This document shows positions 16,477 through 25,851 of a stretch of 64,000 nt of DNA, piece after piece. The position numbers and the translations under genes were made by a program. Each line of letters opens with the position of its first letter. Position 1 is the first letter of the stretch. The stretch is from NCBI GenBank assembly GCA_011389735.1, contig JAABTS010000002.1, forward strand, positions 21,573 through 85,572, read 5' to 3'. This DNA is from Desulfobacteraceae bacterium (lineage in GTDB: Bacteria > Desulfobacterota > Desulfobacteria > Desulfobacterales > JAABTS01). The notes below the pieces were generated by a model. It was not told where the DNA came from and made no database searches. It saw only the letters and a list, made by a program, of their open reading frames with translations.

Positions 16477-19400
16477 ATGAAAAAGTATTTTCCGGCCCTC
16501 TGGGTTATGCTTTTCAGTCTGGCTATCACGGCCGCTGGATTCGCCGGACCGGCGCAATATTTCAGCGGTTTTACAACGACAAACGAATTTTGCGACTATG
16601 TGGGTACGGTCGCATTTGAAAACAATTGGGACACCCCGTCGACCAGCGATGAAATCGGGGTGTTTTACAACACGACGCTGGTCGGCGGATGCACACTGTC
16701 CGATTCGTCGGGGAATTTTACCGTTCACGTGTACAACGACGGTTCAATTCCAACCGACGGAACCGGAACACTGTCGATCAGCTTTTACAATCAAAGCGAA
16801 GGCAAGGTGTATGGACACGCTGACATCACCTTTAATGCGCCGACCGACATCGGAGCGACATTGCCCTCGGATCCGCCGGTTTACACCCCGGAAGGCGTCT
16901 ATGGCGCGTTGAGCATGTCCATTCCGGACAGCGGCGGAACCGTCAATCCGGGTCTTGAATGGTGCGATTATTCCGGAAAAGTGTATTTCAGCGCAATCGC
17001 CCTGGATGACGCAGTGAACGTTTACTCCACGGGCGGCGCGGCGCTGGGAAACGCAAACATCCTTCAGGTGGACGCAACGAACGGTTTTGGAACATTCACT
17101 GTTCATGTGTATAATGACGGGACCCTGGCGGATGGCGATTCGCTAGTGTTCAAATTTAACGACGCCAGTGAAACCCGGGAATATGAACCCGCGGAAATGG
17201 TTTTCGGCGTAGAAGATATCGGGCTGACAGCGCCTGATCCGGCGAATCCGGTATACCAAAAGGACGGTGTGTTCGGATTATTGACCATGTCTTTAGGTTC
17301 GAACACGCCGCCTGTTTTTACGGAACAGTCGCCGCTCGCCCGGACCGTTGCGATGAACGGGGAGTTGACATTCACCCTTCACGCCACGGACGCCGACGGC
17401 GATACGCCGGCATGGACGTTGAGTACGGCGGCCCAGAACGGCTCGGCGGTTCTCGACGGGTCTCTGGATACTGAAAAAACTGTAACCTATACGCCGGATA
17501 CGGATTACACCGGTTCGGACACGTTTGACGTTCAGGTTTCGGACGGAAACGGCGGAACGGCTACGCTTACGGTAAATGTAACAGTATCCGCTTCAGCCAA
17601 TAATCCGCCGGTCATCACGGAAGGTGATAACCCTTTGACGGTGGATACTCCTGTCAGCCAAACGCTGAACGCCACGGACGCCGACGGAGACACCCTGACC
17701 TGGGCGATCTTCACCTCGCCGTCTCAGGGAACCGCGGAAGTTCAGCCGGACGCCGCTGGAACTTCAGCGACTGTCACATACACGCCGGACGCCGGAGCTT
17801 CCGGAACGGACAGCTTCGCCGTCGAGGTTTCGGACGGCCAGGGCGGAGTGGACACCATTACAATCAATGTGAATATCAGCGCCACAGGAAATACGGCGCC
17901 GGTGCTCGACAGTGTTGACGGGCAGAGTTTCAGCGTCAGTGAAAACAGCCCGGCTGGAACCCAGGCGGCTGTTATTTCCGCTGCTGATTCGGATTCAGGG
18001 GATACGCTGACATATGCGATCATATCCGGTGATCCTGATGGCGTATTCGCCATCACATCGTCGAACAATCAGGGCGTTGTCACCGTAGCGGACAGCTCGC
18101 GCCTGAATGCGTCAACCACGCCGTCATATACATTGACGGTTGAAGTAACGGACGCCGGCGGATTGACGGACACAGCCGTTATAACCATCAATGTGCAGCC
18201 CTATAATCCAACCCCTACGCCTACACCTACCCCTACCCCTACGCCTACTCCGGATTACGCTCCTGTTACGCCGGTGGTCAAATCACCCGAAAACAATCAA
18301 ACGGGTTTGCCGTTATCTCCGACCATTCAGACCGGTCCGTTTTCCGACAGCAATGGAGACGGCCATTTAAAAACTGACTGGCGGATCAGCACAAGCCCGG
18401 ATTTCGATGAACTCGTGATCGAAGTTACCAGTGAACTGGCTTTGACAGAATTCCGAGTTCCCCTGACCGCTCTGAATCCCGAAACGACATACTATGTGCA
18501 GTCCAAATTCTATGACGACAACGGAACGTCATCCGGGTGGTCGCAGCCGGTGTCATTTACAACGGCCGAAAACACCTCTGACACTGAACCGGTAAACGGT
18601 GTTCCCGACGCCATACAGGTTCCTGACGCCGCTGATATCGATGATAACGGCGAACCGGATAATTCACAGGAAAATATCGTCACGGTCGTCGACGGAAAAA
18701 ACAGCGGACAAATCGGCGTCAAGATCGTGTCGAACATTGACGGTGTCGAAGCTGTGGAATCAGTGAACCCCAACAAGATTTTGGATACAGTCAATAAACC
18801 GTCGAGCCTGCCCGCGGGGCTTATCGCATTCAGACTCAATGTTACCGATTCGGAGCTGGATTCCGAGGTAGAGGTGTATTTGACCGGGGCCATTGACAGT
18901 AATGCGAAATGGTATCAATATGATCCCATCAACGGCTGGCGGCGGTACACGGGAATAAGCACGGTCGATTCCGAATACGTGGCCTTGACTCTGAAAGACG
19001 GAGGGGTTGGCGACGCGGACGGTGTTAAAAACGGCGTGATTGTTCACATGGGCGGAGTTGGCGGAACAGTGTATCTCAATTCGCCTCCGAACGCCGAGGC
19101 GCCATCCGTATTAACCGTATTTTCCGGGGATACGGTCATGCTTGACGGCAGCGCATCCACCGATCCGGATAATGATATCGCCGGTTATTTGTGGGAACAA
19201 ACCGAGGGAACCGCGGTTATACTCGAAAACGCGGATTCGGCGATTGCGAGTTTTACCGCGCCGACGGTAGGTGAAAACGGAGAATCCCTGTCTTTTAAGC
19301 TGTATGTAACCGACTATACGGATCTTCAGTCCACGGCCGTGACCATCGTCAATGTAGTCAACACGGACACGCCCGGGACAACACCGCCGGTTGCGGACGC

Positions 19401-20184
19401 CGGAACGGATCAAACCGTAACGGAAGGCTTCACGGTGACATTGAATGCTTCAGGTTCGTATGATTCGGACGGGAGCATAACAGCCTACTCATGGTCGCAG
19501 CTATCAGGCCCCGGTGTTTTGCTTTCCGATGTGAACGCGGCGAATCCGACATTTGTCAGCCCTGTGGGAGCCGGCGGAGAGCAATTCGGATTCCGGGTCA
19601 CCGTAACTGATGACGACGGATTGCGGGATACCGCCGACGTTTCGATAACCATCAACGACAACGGAATTGCGAGGTTCGGAGAGAATACCCTTTCTTTCCA
19701 TGACTTCAATAACCGGGAATATGGTGTATTCGCTTCATCGGGCGGCGGTTTGGTCAGTCTGGATGTCACGAATAAGGATAGTTTGACCAATAGGTCCAAC
19801 AAGCCGGCGAACCGGATAATATTCGATTTGATCCAGGCGGGCGTCAAACTGCTTGACAACAGCAGCAGCGCTACAGTGGACATATTTACGCAAAGTCCCG
19901 TCTCGACGGATTACGCATGGTATTCGTATGACGAATCCGCCGGCTGGAGTCTGTTCAAAGGGAGCGCTCAGATCAATTCGGACAGAGATCAAATGACCGT
20001 CACAGTTACAGACGGCGGCGCGGGAGATTTCGACGGCGTGAAAAACGGTTTCATCCGGTTGAATATTGTCCCTACCTCGGTCGATGTCGATTCCGGAGGG
20101 GTTGACAACGGCGGCGGCGGAGGCGGCGGAGGCGGATGTTTTATCATGACCGCCGGAGAAGGCGGACTGTTTGGCCTGTTCTGA
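16477..20184 (+). CDS. Large multidomain exported protein: cadherin-like, PKD-like and choice-of-anchor-like domains, CFI C-terminus
   Basis: The start at 16477 follows GAAAGGAGTGG and encodes about 1235 residues with signal peptide MKKYFPALWVMLFSLAITAA. Order: two DEIGVF-type domains (about 25-275); cadherin/Big_9-like repeats with DADGDTPAW and DADGDTLTW and TYTPD motifs (280-480); a cadherin domain (SVSENSPAGTQA, 490-590); a Pro-Thr linker at 18209-18250; an Fn3-like domain with SWSQPVSFTT; a DGVKNGVIVHM domain resembling choice-of-anchor U (690-860); two PKD/REJ-like domains (DGSASTDPDNDIAGYLWEQ); and a second anchor-like domain ending DGVKNGFIRL. A Gly tract then CFIMTAGEGGLFGLF closes it. 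It is probably a surface adhesin or matrix protein. Confidence 0.78.
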   Translation: MKKYFPALWVMLFSLAITAAGFAGPAQYFSGFTTTNEFCDYVGTVAFENNWDTPSTSDEIGVFYNTTLVGGCTLSDSSGNFTVHVYNDGSIPTDGTGTLSISFYNQSEGKVYGHADITFNAPTDIGATLPSDPPVYTPEGVYGALSMSIPDSGGTVNPGLEWCDYSGKVYFSAIALDDAVNVYSTGGAALGNANILQVDATNGFGTFTVHVYNDGTLADGDSLVFKFNDASETREYEPAEMVFGVEDIGLTAPDPANPVYQKDGVFGLLTMSLGSNTPPVFTEQSPLARTVAMNGELTFTLHATDADGDTPAWTLSTAAQNGSAVLDGSLDTEKTVTYTPDTDYTGSDTFDVQVSDGNGGTATLTVNVTVSASANNPPVITEGDNPLTVDTPVSQTLNATDADGDTLTWAIFTSPSQGTAEVQPDAAGTSATVTYTPDAGASGTDSFAVEVSDGQGGVDTITINVNISATGNTAPVLDSVDGQSFSVSENSPAGTQAAVISAADSDSGDTLTYAIISGDPDGVFAITSSNNQGVVTVADSSRLNASTTPSYTLTVEVTDAGGLTDTAVITINVQPYNPTPTPTPTPTPTPTPDYAPVTPVVKSPENNQTGLPLSPTIQTGPFSDSNGDGHLKTDWRISTSPDFDELVIEVTSELALTEFRVPLTALNPETTYYVQSKFYDDNGTSSGWSQPVSFTTAENTSDTEPVNGVPDAIQVPDAADIDDNGEPDNSQENIVTVVDGKNSGQIGVKIVSNIDGVEAVESVNPNKILDTVNKPSSLPAGLIAFRLNVTDSELDSEVEVYLTGAIDSNAKWYQYDPINGWRRYTGISTVDSEYVALTLKDGGVGDADGVKNGVIVHMGGVGGTVYLNSPPNAEAPSVLTVFSGDTVMLDGSASTDPDNDIAGYLWEQTEGTAVILENADSAIASFTAPTVGENGESLSFKLYVTDYTDLQSTAVTIVNVVNTDTPGTTPPVADAGTDQTVTEGFTVTLNASGSYDSDGSITAYSWSQLSGPGVLLSDVNAANPTFVSPVGAGGEQFGFRVTVTDDDGLRDTADVSITINDNGIARFGENTLSFHDFNNREYGVFASSGGGLVSLDVTNKDSLTNRSNKPANRIIFDLIQAGVKLLDNSSSATVDIFTQSPVSTDYAWYSYDESAGWSLFKGSAQINSDRDQMTVTVTDGGAGDFDGVKNGFIRLNIVPTSVDVDSGGVDNGGGGGGGGGCFIMTAGEGGLFGLF

Positions 20185-20225
20185 TCCGCAAACGCATTTG
20201 ATTTAACCCATCTATACCCACCTGT

Positions 20226-20266
20226 CCCGGGTCCGCCGTCCGGCGGACCCGGGCTATCTAATTTTT
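20226..20266 (+). terminator. Intrinsic terminator of the exported-protein operon
   Basis: CCCGGGTCCGCC and GGCGGACCCGGG form a perfect 12-bp GC stem with a 4-base loop, followed 8 bases on by TTTTT. It lies 42 bases after the large exported gene and separates it from the gsp promoter. Confidence 0.75.
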
Positions 20267-20447
20267 GCTCGAATACACCGGGATTTGTAATGCAATCTTC
20301 AAATTATAATTCCGGGGACGCAATACCTGATTATTCGGAAAGCAGCATAATTATTGTTGTGTCTCCAGAATTCAGTTCCTCCCCCCAGCGCACTTGCATT
20401 CCAATTGATACGGAATTTCTGGATCAACGGATACACGATTCACCCTA

Positions 20448-20477
20448 TTGACGAAATTCTGTTTCCGGGAAGATAAT
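20448..20477 (+). promoter_or_regulatory. Putative sigma-70 promoter of the gsp operon
   Basis: TTGACG (20448-20453) and GATAAT (20472-20477) lie 18 bases apart, preceded by CACCCTA. Hexamers and spacing are identical to the promoter at 12483-12512, suggesting matched expression of secretion machinery and exported proteins. Confidence 0.5.
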
Positions 20478-20556
20478 AATTCCACAAATAGAGAAACAAA
20501 CAATACCACCGTATGATAACCAATTGATTTAAAATACATGCGTATGGCGGAAAACA

Positions 20557-22251
20557 ATGAAAACGCAAAATGAAAATATACCCGGCGAATCCTTTTTAGG
20601 TTCCTGTCTTCTTTCAAAAGGGGCCGTCACGCCCGAGGATCTTCAAAAAGCAATTGTTTTGCAACACCGTGCAGGCGGAAGAATCGACAGCCTTCTATTG
20701 AGAACCGGGGCCATATCCGAAGAAACGCTGTTAGAATCATTGAGCGACATATTTAAAACGCCGGTGATTGAATCCGGGGACATTCCCGCCGATATTCGCG
20801 AAATTACTAAATTTATTGAACATTCAGGCATCGAAATGGACTGGTGGCTGGATCAGGAAATCCTGGCGTGGAAAACTCATGAGGGCGCTATTCGATGTAT
20901 TATGCGGCGTCCGCTTCAAACCGGGGTATGGGAAGTGATGGAAAAAAATTGGCCGGAAAGACGAATCGAATATTGCCTGGTAAGAAGCGGCGATCTCGAC
21001 AGGATTTTAGATCTGGTTTCCAAGGGCGACGCTTCCGGAGAAGCCGGCGATGATCAAATCGAACAATTGCGGGAACTAGCAGAAGAAGCCCCTGTGATCG
21101 AGTTTGTCAATAATCTGCTGTCTCGAGCCTCGGATCAGAATGCATCCGATGTGCATATCGAGCCCGGGAAAACCCAATTGGACATCCGGTTCAGGATCGA
21201 TGGGGTTTTATACCAGCGGTTTTCACTTCCGACAGAGCGTTTCCCGGCCATCGCATCCCGGATCAAGTTGATATCCGGAATGGATATCGCTGAACGGCGA
21301 ACACCGCAGGACGGCCGGCTGGGGATTCGTCTGAGCGGCAGGGAAATCGATATTCGCGTTTCAACTGTTCCCGGTGTTTATGGAGAATCGGTGGTGCTGC
21401 GTCTGTTGTCCAAAGAAAACCGGGAACCGGATCTCGAATCTCTTGGCCTGGAAGGACCCGGCTTGAAACAATTCGAACAATGGATTCATGAACCTCACGG
21501 GGTGATTCTGGTTACAGGGCCGACCGGGTCCGGTAAATCCACGACGCTATACGCCGCTCTTGAAAAAATCAATGACCGGCAAAAAAAGATTATCACTGTT
21601 GAAGATCCTGTGGAATACCGGATCGAAGGCGTCACTCAAATTCAGGTTCATGCTGAGATTGGATACACTTTTGCTCGTGCGCTTCGTTCAATATTGCGGC
21701 ATGATCCGGATGTGATGCTGGTGGGGGAAATCCGGGACAGAGAAACGGCGGAAATAGCCATTCAGGCGTCCTTGACAGGACACCTGGTGTTTTCGACATT
21801 GCATACGAATGATGCGTTAAGCGCATTTACCCGCCTGGTCGATATGGGTATTGAGCCTTTTTTGATCGCCGCGCCGGTTCGAGCGGTCATGGCTCAGCGG
21901 CTGGTGCGGCGCCTTTGCCCCGTCTGCGCTAAAACCGCATCGCCGGTGGACGATATCCGGAAAGCGGCGTTAAAAGCGGTTCCGAACGGTGAGAATATTC
22001 CGGAAAACTGGAAAAATCCGGCGGGATGCGTTGAATGTAAGGGGACTGGTTATCGAGGCCGGGAAGCCATTTATGAACTCGTCGATGTGACTCCGGGGAT
22101 TCAACATCTGATCATTCAACGGGCAGGAATGCATGAAATGCGGACCGAGATTAAAAAACAAGGGTTTCGCTCGATACGGGAAAACGGATTGGTCAAAGCG
22201 CTTAAAGGCGTCACCAGCATTGAAGAAGTCCTGCGGGTGACGGCGCAATAG
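20557..22251 (+). CDS. gspE: Type II secretion ATPase GspE
   Basis: Cytoplasmic secretion ATPase, 564 residues, a normal GspE length. It has the N-terminal MshEN/N1-type domain, EEAPVIEFVNNLLSRA at the N2 boundary, Walker A GPTGSGKST near residue 322, Asp box and Walker B (HDPDVMLVGEIRDRETAEI), and the C-terminal tetra-Cys zinc module CPVC then CVEC. It powers pseudopilus assembly, working with GspF, GspL and GspM. It is the first gene of the E-F-G-H-I-J-K-L-M-C-D cluster. PilB and GspE are similar, but the downstream pseudopilins and secretin identify type II secretion. Confidence 0.93.
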   Translation: MKTQNENIPGESFLGSCLLSKGAVTPEDLQKAIVLQHRAGGRIDSLLLRTGAISEETLLESLSDIFKTPVIESGDIPADIREITKFIEHSGIEMDWWLDQEILAWKTHEGAIRCIMRRPLQTGVWEVMEKNWPERRIEYCLVRSGDLDRILDLVSKGDASGEAGDDQIEQLRELAEEAPVIEFVNNLLSRASDQNASDVHIEPGKTQLDIRFRIDGVLYQRFSLPTERFPAIASRIKLISGMDIAERRTPQDGRLGIRLSGREIDIRVSTVPGVYGESVVLRLLSKENREPDLESLGLEGPGLKQFEQWIHEPHGVILVTGPTGSGKSTTLYAALEKINDRQKKIITVEDPVEYRIEGVTQIQVHAEIGYTFARALRSILRHDPDVMLVGEIRDRETAEIAIQASLTGHLVFSTLHTNDALSAFTRLVDMGIEPFLIAAPVRAVMAQRLVRRLCPVCAKTASPVDDIRKAALKAVPNGENIPENWKNPAGCVECKGTGYRGREAIYELVDVTPGIQHLIIQRAGMHEMRTEIKKQGFRSIRENGLVKALKGVTSIEEVLRVTAQ

Positions 22252-22264
22252 CCCGCTCTGGTCT

Positions 22265-22415
22265 CTAAAGGTTTTCAGAAATTTAATTTCACAAGGCGAC
22301 ATGCCTATGAATGTTGAATGCTAAATGTTGAATGCTAAATGTTGAATGTTGGATGTTAAATGTTGAATGCTAAATATTGAATGTTGTCAATTTACAACAT
22401 TCAGCATTCAACATA
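22265..22415. repeat. Family B arm plus TGTTRAA heptamer hairpin between gspE and gspF
   Basis: GGTTTTCAGAAATTTAATTT (22270-22289) is a family B left end followed by CACAAGGCGACATGCC. From 22310 heptamers TGTTGAA, TGCTAAA and TGTTAAA repeat about ten times, then the inverted arm ACAACATTCAGCATTCAACA (22393-22412). The missing right half of the family B element suggests replacement or insertion by the heptamer array. Confidence 0.7.
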
Positions 22416-22445
22416 ATACGGAATTGTGGTGATAAGGCGGAATCG

Positions 22446-23651
22446 ATGAATTTTTATTACCGTGCGGTAAATTCAAGCGGAGGCGTTGTCACCGGCGAAA
22501 CGGCGGCGCCGAATATGCGAACGGCGGTCAGGCGTTTAAACAATAAAGGATTGCACGTTCTGGCCGTGGAAGGCCCCAGGAAATCACCGGCGCCTGTTTT
22601 TGCGGGAGAATCGCGGCCGGGCGTCAAAGACAAGCATATCGCATTGCACCAGTTATGCGTACTGATAGAATCCGGGGTAACTCTGGAAGAAGCGGTTTCA
22701 TCCCTGGCTGAATCACGGATCCATCCGTCGTTGAACCGATGGTTTTCAAAAATCGACGCGACACTAAGGGGCGGCGGTTCGTTTTCAGATGCAATTCGGG
22801 ATAGCACTATCGGTCTGCCGGAATACTTTTATCCGCTGGCCCAGGCCGGAGAATTGACCGGCGCCATGGCATCCGCTTTGAGAGACGGCGTATCCCAGTG
22901 GGAATATGAGATCGAGACGGCGAACGAATTTCGCAACGCCCTGTTATATCCGCTCATTTTAACACTTAGCGGTGTGGCGGCGATTATCATTATTTTTACG
23001 ATGGTCGTTCCAAAATTTACGCGTCTTCTCGATAAGAGCGGAGATCAGGCGCCTTTTTTGGCTCAAGTCGTTTTGGGGGCCGGCCAGTGGTTCAACAGCC
23101 ATAGTCTGCCGGCCGGCGGATTCGTCGCCGGCCTGTCGCTGATTATTGTTTTTGTGCTGATAAACCCTGAAATGAGAAAGCGGTGTATCAATCTGCTAAT
23201 TCACATTCCGGTGTTGAAGGATTGGTTGATCGAGGCTGATATCAGCAGGTGGGCGGCGTTGATTGCGACATTGCTGGAAAATAGAGTCCCTTTGCTGAAA
23301 AGTTTGGAACTGGCTTCGGATTATGTCCGGCTGGAATCATTAAGATCCAGATTGATTCAGGCCGCGAAATTTGTAAAGAGCGGGGTTTCCTTGTCATCGG
23401 CGTTGAAAGAAATGGAAGCGGTGACGCCGGTGGGCGTCAATCTGATTCAGGTCGGCGAACGTTCGGGGGAGTTGCCCGCCATGCTGAAGTCTTTATCAGG
23501 GCTATACGGCAAATCATGCCGTACACGGATGAAACGCTTGCTGATTATCATTGAACCTGTTACAATTTTAATTATCGGTGCTGTGATCGGATTGATCATG
23601 GCCGGTATTATTTCAGCCATCACGAGCGCCAATAATATTTCTTTTCGATGA
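22446..23651 (+). CDS. gspF: Type II secretion inner-membrane platform protein GspF
   Basis: Inner-membrane platform protein. The start MNFYYRAVNSSGGVVTG at 22446 was chosen as it matches GspF N-termini; the open frame upstream is repeat DNA. The 401-residue product has two T2SSF cytoplasmic domains (GVTLEEAVSSLAESRIHPSL near 75; KSGVSLSSALKEMEAVTP near 315) and three membrane segments near 170, 220 and 375. The GERSGELPAMLKSLS stretch is characteristic. It connects GspE to the pseudopilus base. Confidence 0.92.
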   Translation: MNFYYRAVNSSGGVVTGETAAPNMRTAVRRLNNKGLHVLAVEGPRKSPAPVFAGESRPGVKDKHIALHQLCVLIESGVTLEEAVSSLAESRIHPSLNRWFSKIDATLRGGGSFSDAIRDSTIGLPEYFYPLAQAGELTGAMASALRDGVSQWEYEIETANEFRNALLYPLILTLSGVAAIIIIFTMVVPKFTRLLDKSGDQAPFLAQVVLGAGQWFNSHSLPAGGFVAGLSLIIVFVLINPEMRKRCINLLIHIPVLKDWLIEADISRWAALIATLLENRVPLLKSLELASDYVRLESLRSRLIQAAKFVKSGVSLSSALKEMEAVTPVGVNLIQVGERSGELPAMLKSLSGLYGKSCRTRMKRLLIIIEPVTILIIGAVIGLIMAGIISAITSANNISFR

Positions 23652-23732
23652 TGATCATGGACCGGATCGGCCCCCATCATGTCAAAACTGATGTTAATAA
23701 ATCATCCTTGCCTGGAGATAGATCATACGGCG

Positions 23733-23806
23733 CAACGTAAACCGAATTTGTAATTCGGTTGGGCCGTGATTTGGAAAACCGCATTACAAATCACGGTGTA
23801 AACGCG
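23733..23806. repeat. Palindromic element between gspF and gspG
   Basis: CGTAAACCG at the left is inverted as CGGTGTAAACG at the right. Inside lie CCGAATTTGTAATTCGG and CCGTGATTTG with its complement CAAATCACGG. No coding sequence was recognised in the 23652-23932 gap. Confidence 0.6.
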
Positions 23807-23932
23807 TTTTTGTGTTTTTTGACGGGATTGAACAAACAATGTGCTGAAATCAGGCCGGCCGGGCGTCTTTGCGCTGGTAACGAAATCCAATAGTTGTAAA
23901 GCTGCAAAGCTGTAAACAGGGAGGGCGATAGA

Positions 23933-24364
23933 ATGAAAGTGATGGATAACCGGGGTTTTACATTGATGGAAATGATTGTTGTGCTTGTAATTATCGGATT
24001 ACTCGCCGGCCTTGTAGGGCCGAGATTGTTCACCAAGGCGGATGAGTCCAAAGTGGAAACCGCATGGATTCAAATAAAAATGATCAAGGGCGCGCTGTAT
24101 ACGATGCGTCTGGATATCGGCCGGTTTCCGACTCCTGAGGAGGGCCTGGACTGGCTCTATACGCCTCCGAAAGATCTCCGTCTCGCAAAATTGTGGAAAG
24201 GCCCTTATCTCGATGAAAAAATACCTTCCGATCCCTGGGGCGCGCCTTACCAGTTCGGGGCGCCCGGCTTGGAGGGACAGCCGTTCGCTCTTTATTCCTT
24301 TGGAGCTGACGGCAAAAAAGGCGGCTCCGGATATGACGCCGATATCGGCTATCCTTCGGGTTGA
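23933..24364 (+). CDS. gspG: Major pseudopilin GspG
   Basis: A 143-residue major pseudopilin. A short leader precedes the prepilin peptidase site RG/FTLMEMIVVLVIIGLLAG with Glu at +5. The C-terminal part LGRFP-like DIGRFPTPEEGLDWLYTPP, DPWGAPYQF and SFGADGKKGGSGYDADIG is the calcium-binding GspG signature. It polymerises into the periplasmic pseudopilus that pushes substrates through GspD. No prepilin peptidase gene lies in the window, so cleavage must depend on a gene elsewhere. Confidence 0.95.
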   Translation: MKVMDNRGFTLMEMIVVLVIIGLLAGLVGPRLFTKADESKVETAWIQIKMIKGALYTMRLDIGRFPTPEEGLDWLYTPPKDLRLAKLWKGPYLDEKIPSDPWGAPYQFGAPGLEGQPFALYSFGADGKKGGSGYDADIGYPSG

Positions 24365-24382
24365 CGTCAGAGGCGAAGTTAA

Positions 24383-24865
24383 ATGAAATCCACCGCCGGA
24401 TACACCTTGCTTGAAATGCTGATGGTTCTTGTTTTGTTCAGCATGATAGCGGGCATAGCGGTTCCCCGGCTAACAACCGTCTACAGCTCCATGAAATGGT
24501 CGATGGAAAAAGATGATGTTTTGAAACGTATCAGCGGCCTCGGCCGCGCCGCCCGGAATGCCGGACGAGGATTCGCCCTGTCGCGGTATCCGGTTGAAAC
24601 GGAAGGCAACCGTTCAACTTCACGGACTACAGGCGCGAATGACGACTTGTCCCTTCAAAAGACCGGGAAAGCGAGAAAAATTCCTCTGGATTTGCCGGAA
24701 GGATGGCGATTGAAGGCGGAACCGCCCATTTATTATACAGGCGAAGGCGTATGTTTGGGAGGTAAACTGACCATCATGTATGACCGAATACGAATTGAGG
24801 CCATTCTTCGTCCGCCGTTCGGGCGTATCGAATTTTCGCAGGAAAGAGCTTTAGATGGCGATTAA
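24383..24865 (+). CDS. gspH: Minor pseudopilin GspH
   Basis: A 160-residue protein with class III signal AG/YTLLEMLMVLVLFSMIAG; the +1 residue is Tyr rather than Phe, and Glu +5 is retained. The remainder is short and beta-rich with the GspH-type segment ALSRYPVETEGN and a C-terminal RPPFGRIEFSQE. GspH sits near the pseudopilus tip complex. It starts 18 bases after gspG and overlaps gspI by 11 bases. Confidence 0.8.
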   Translation: MKSTAGYTLLEMLMVLVLFSMIAGIAVPRLTTVYSSMKWSMEKDDVLKRISGLGRAARNAGRGFALSRYPVETEGNRSTSRTTGANDDLSLQKTGKARKIPLDLPEGWRLKAEPPIYYTGEGVCLGGKLTIMYDRIRIEAILRPPFGRIEFSQERALDGD

Positions 24866-25274
24866 GGGAGAAAAAGGGTTCAGCTTGCTTGAAGCTGTTG
24901 TAGCAATGGTGCTTCTGGCGTCGGTTGGCGTATCCGTGTTCGGATGGATCAATGGGACGTTGAATAGCCTGCACCGCATGAAATCGGTGCAAAAAGAACA
25001 GCAAATTGCTCGAAACGCCCTTACGTTCATGGAAACTGTCAATCCCATGCAGGAATCGGACGGCGAGACGGCCGTCGGGAATTTGACCATTCGATGGGAA
25101 AGTCGCCTGGTTGAGCCCGTACGGAAAGGCGCGGGCTATCCGTTCGGCGACAGCCTTTACCGCCTGGGACTCTATGATGTAACCGTTTTTGCAGGATCGG
25201 AAGATATTCAAACCCATTTTACAGTCAGGCTGGCGGGATATGAGCAGGTTGAAGTGTTCCGGACAGGTTTTTAA
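24855..25274 (+). CDS. gspI: Minor pseudopilin GspI
   Basis: A 139-residue minor pseudopilin with KG/FSLLEAVVAMVLLASVGVS and Glu +5. RNALTFMETVNPMQ matches the GspI segment that follows the hydrophobic helix. It should form the tip complex with GspJ and GspK. Both ends overlap neighbours (gspH by 11 bases, gspJ by 35), consistent with tight translational coupling. Confidence 0.85.
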   Translation: MAIKGEKGFSLLEAVVAMVLLASVGVSVFGWINGTLNSLHRMKSVQKEQQIARNALTFMETVNPMQESDGETAVGNLTIRWESRLVEPVRKGAGYPFGDSLYRLGLYDVTVFAGSEDIQTHFTVRLAGYEQVEVFRTGF

Positions 25275-25851
25275 ACATCCTGCATCCGGTTTTACACTGC
25301 TGGAGACGATAGTTGTGTTGATGCTTGCAAGCGTAATCGCAACGCTCTTGATGCAGACGTTAACCTTTGTGCTGCATACGCGGGAACAAGTTATCGAACA
25401 TCTGGACGGTATCCGAACGGAAAGTTTGAGATACCTGTGGTTTAACGAGTGTCTGGCGAGCGTCATCCCCGGATATAAAGATGAAAACACCTTATTTACA
25501 GGCGATGCGATGAATATCCGGGCGCATACCGTTTATCGGCTGGCCGGCGATCCGGGAATTCCGGCAATCGTTAATTTTGCCTTATTTCATGAAGGCGGGG
25601 AACTGGTTTTGAAATATGGAGAAGGAGATCAATTTTTGTGGGAACTCGGTCGTTGGGATACGGAAGATGGCGCTTTTTCTTTTCTTGACGGCCGCGGAAT
25701 GTGGCGTTCAAAATGGCCGCCGCCGGATGAAACGTTAGTTTCAGGCCGCCTGCCGGAAATGGTTTTGCTCAGTGCTGCTGAGAACAACTGGCTGGTGAAG
25801 CTACGCGCAAATAAAAAACCAAAACCCAGGCTAAAGGATTTTTTACAATGA
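25240..25851 (+). CDS. gspJ: Minor pseudopilin GspJ
   Basis: The start ATG at 25240 lies inside the 3' end of gspI and gives a 203-residue protein with SG/FTLLETIVVLMLASVIATL. A 17-residue leader precedes the cleavage site, long but within the family range. Downstream WFNECLASVIPGYKDENTLF and FLDGRGMWRSKWPPPDE fit GspJ. A longer frame from 25189 exists but would overlap gspI needlessly. Confidence 0.82.
   Translation: MSRLKCSGQVFKHPASGFTLLETIVVLMLASVIATLLMQTLTFVLHTREQVIEHLDGIRTESLRYLWFNECLASVIPGYKDENTLFTGDAMNIRAHTVYRLAGDPGIPAIVNFALFHEGGELVLKYGEGDQFLWELGRWDTEDGAFSFLDGRGMWRSKWPPPDETLVSGRLPEMVLLSAAENNWLVKLRANKKPKPRLKDFLQ

Noticed and set aside
24774..25490. Minus-strand frame of 238 codons across gspH-gspI-gspJ
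   Set aside because: Three overlapping pseudopilin genes with class III signals lie on the other strand.
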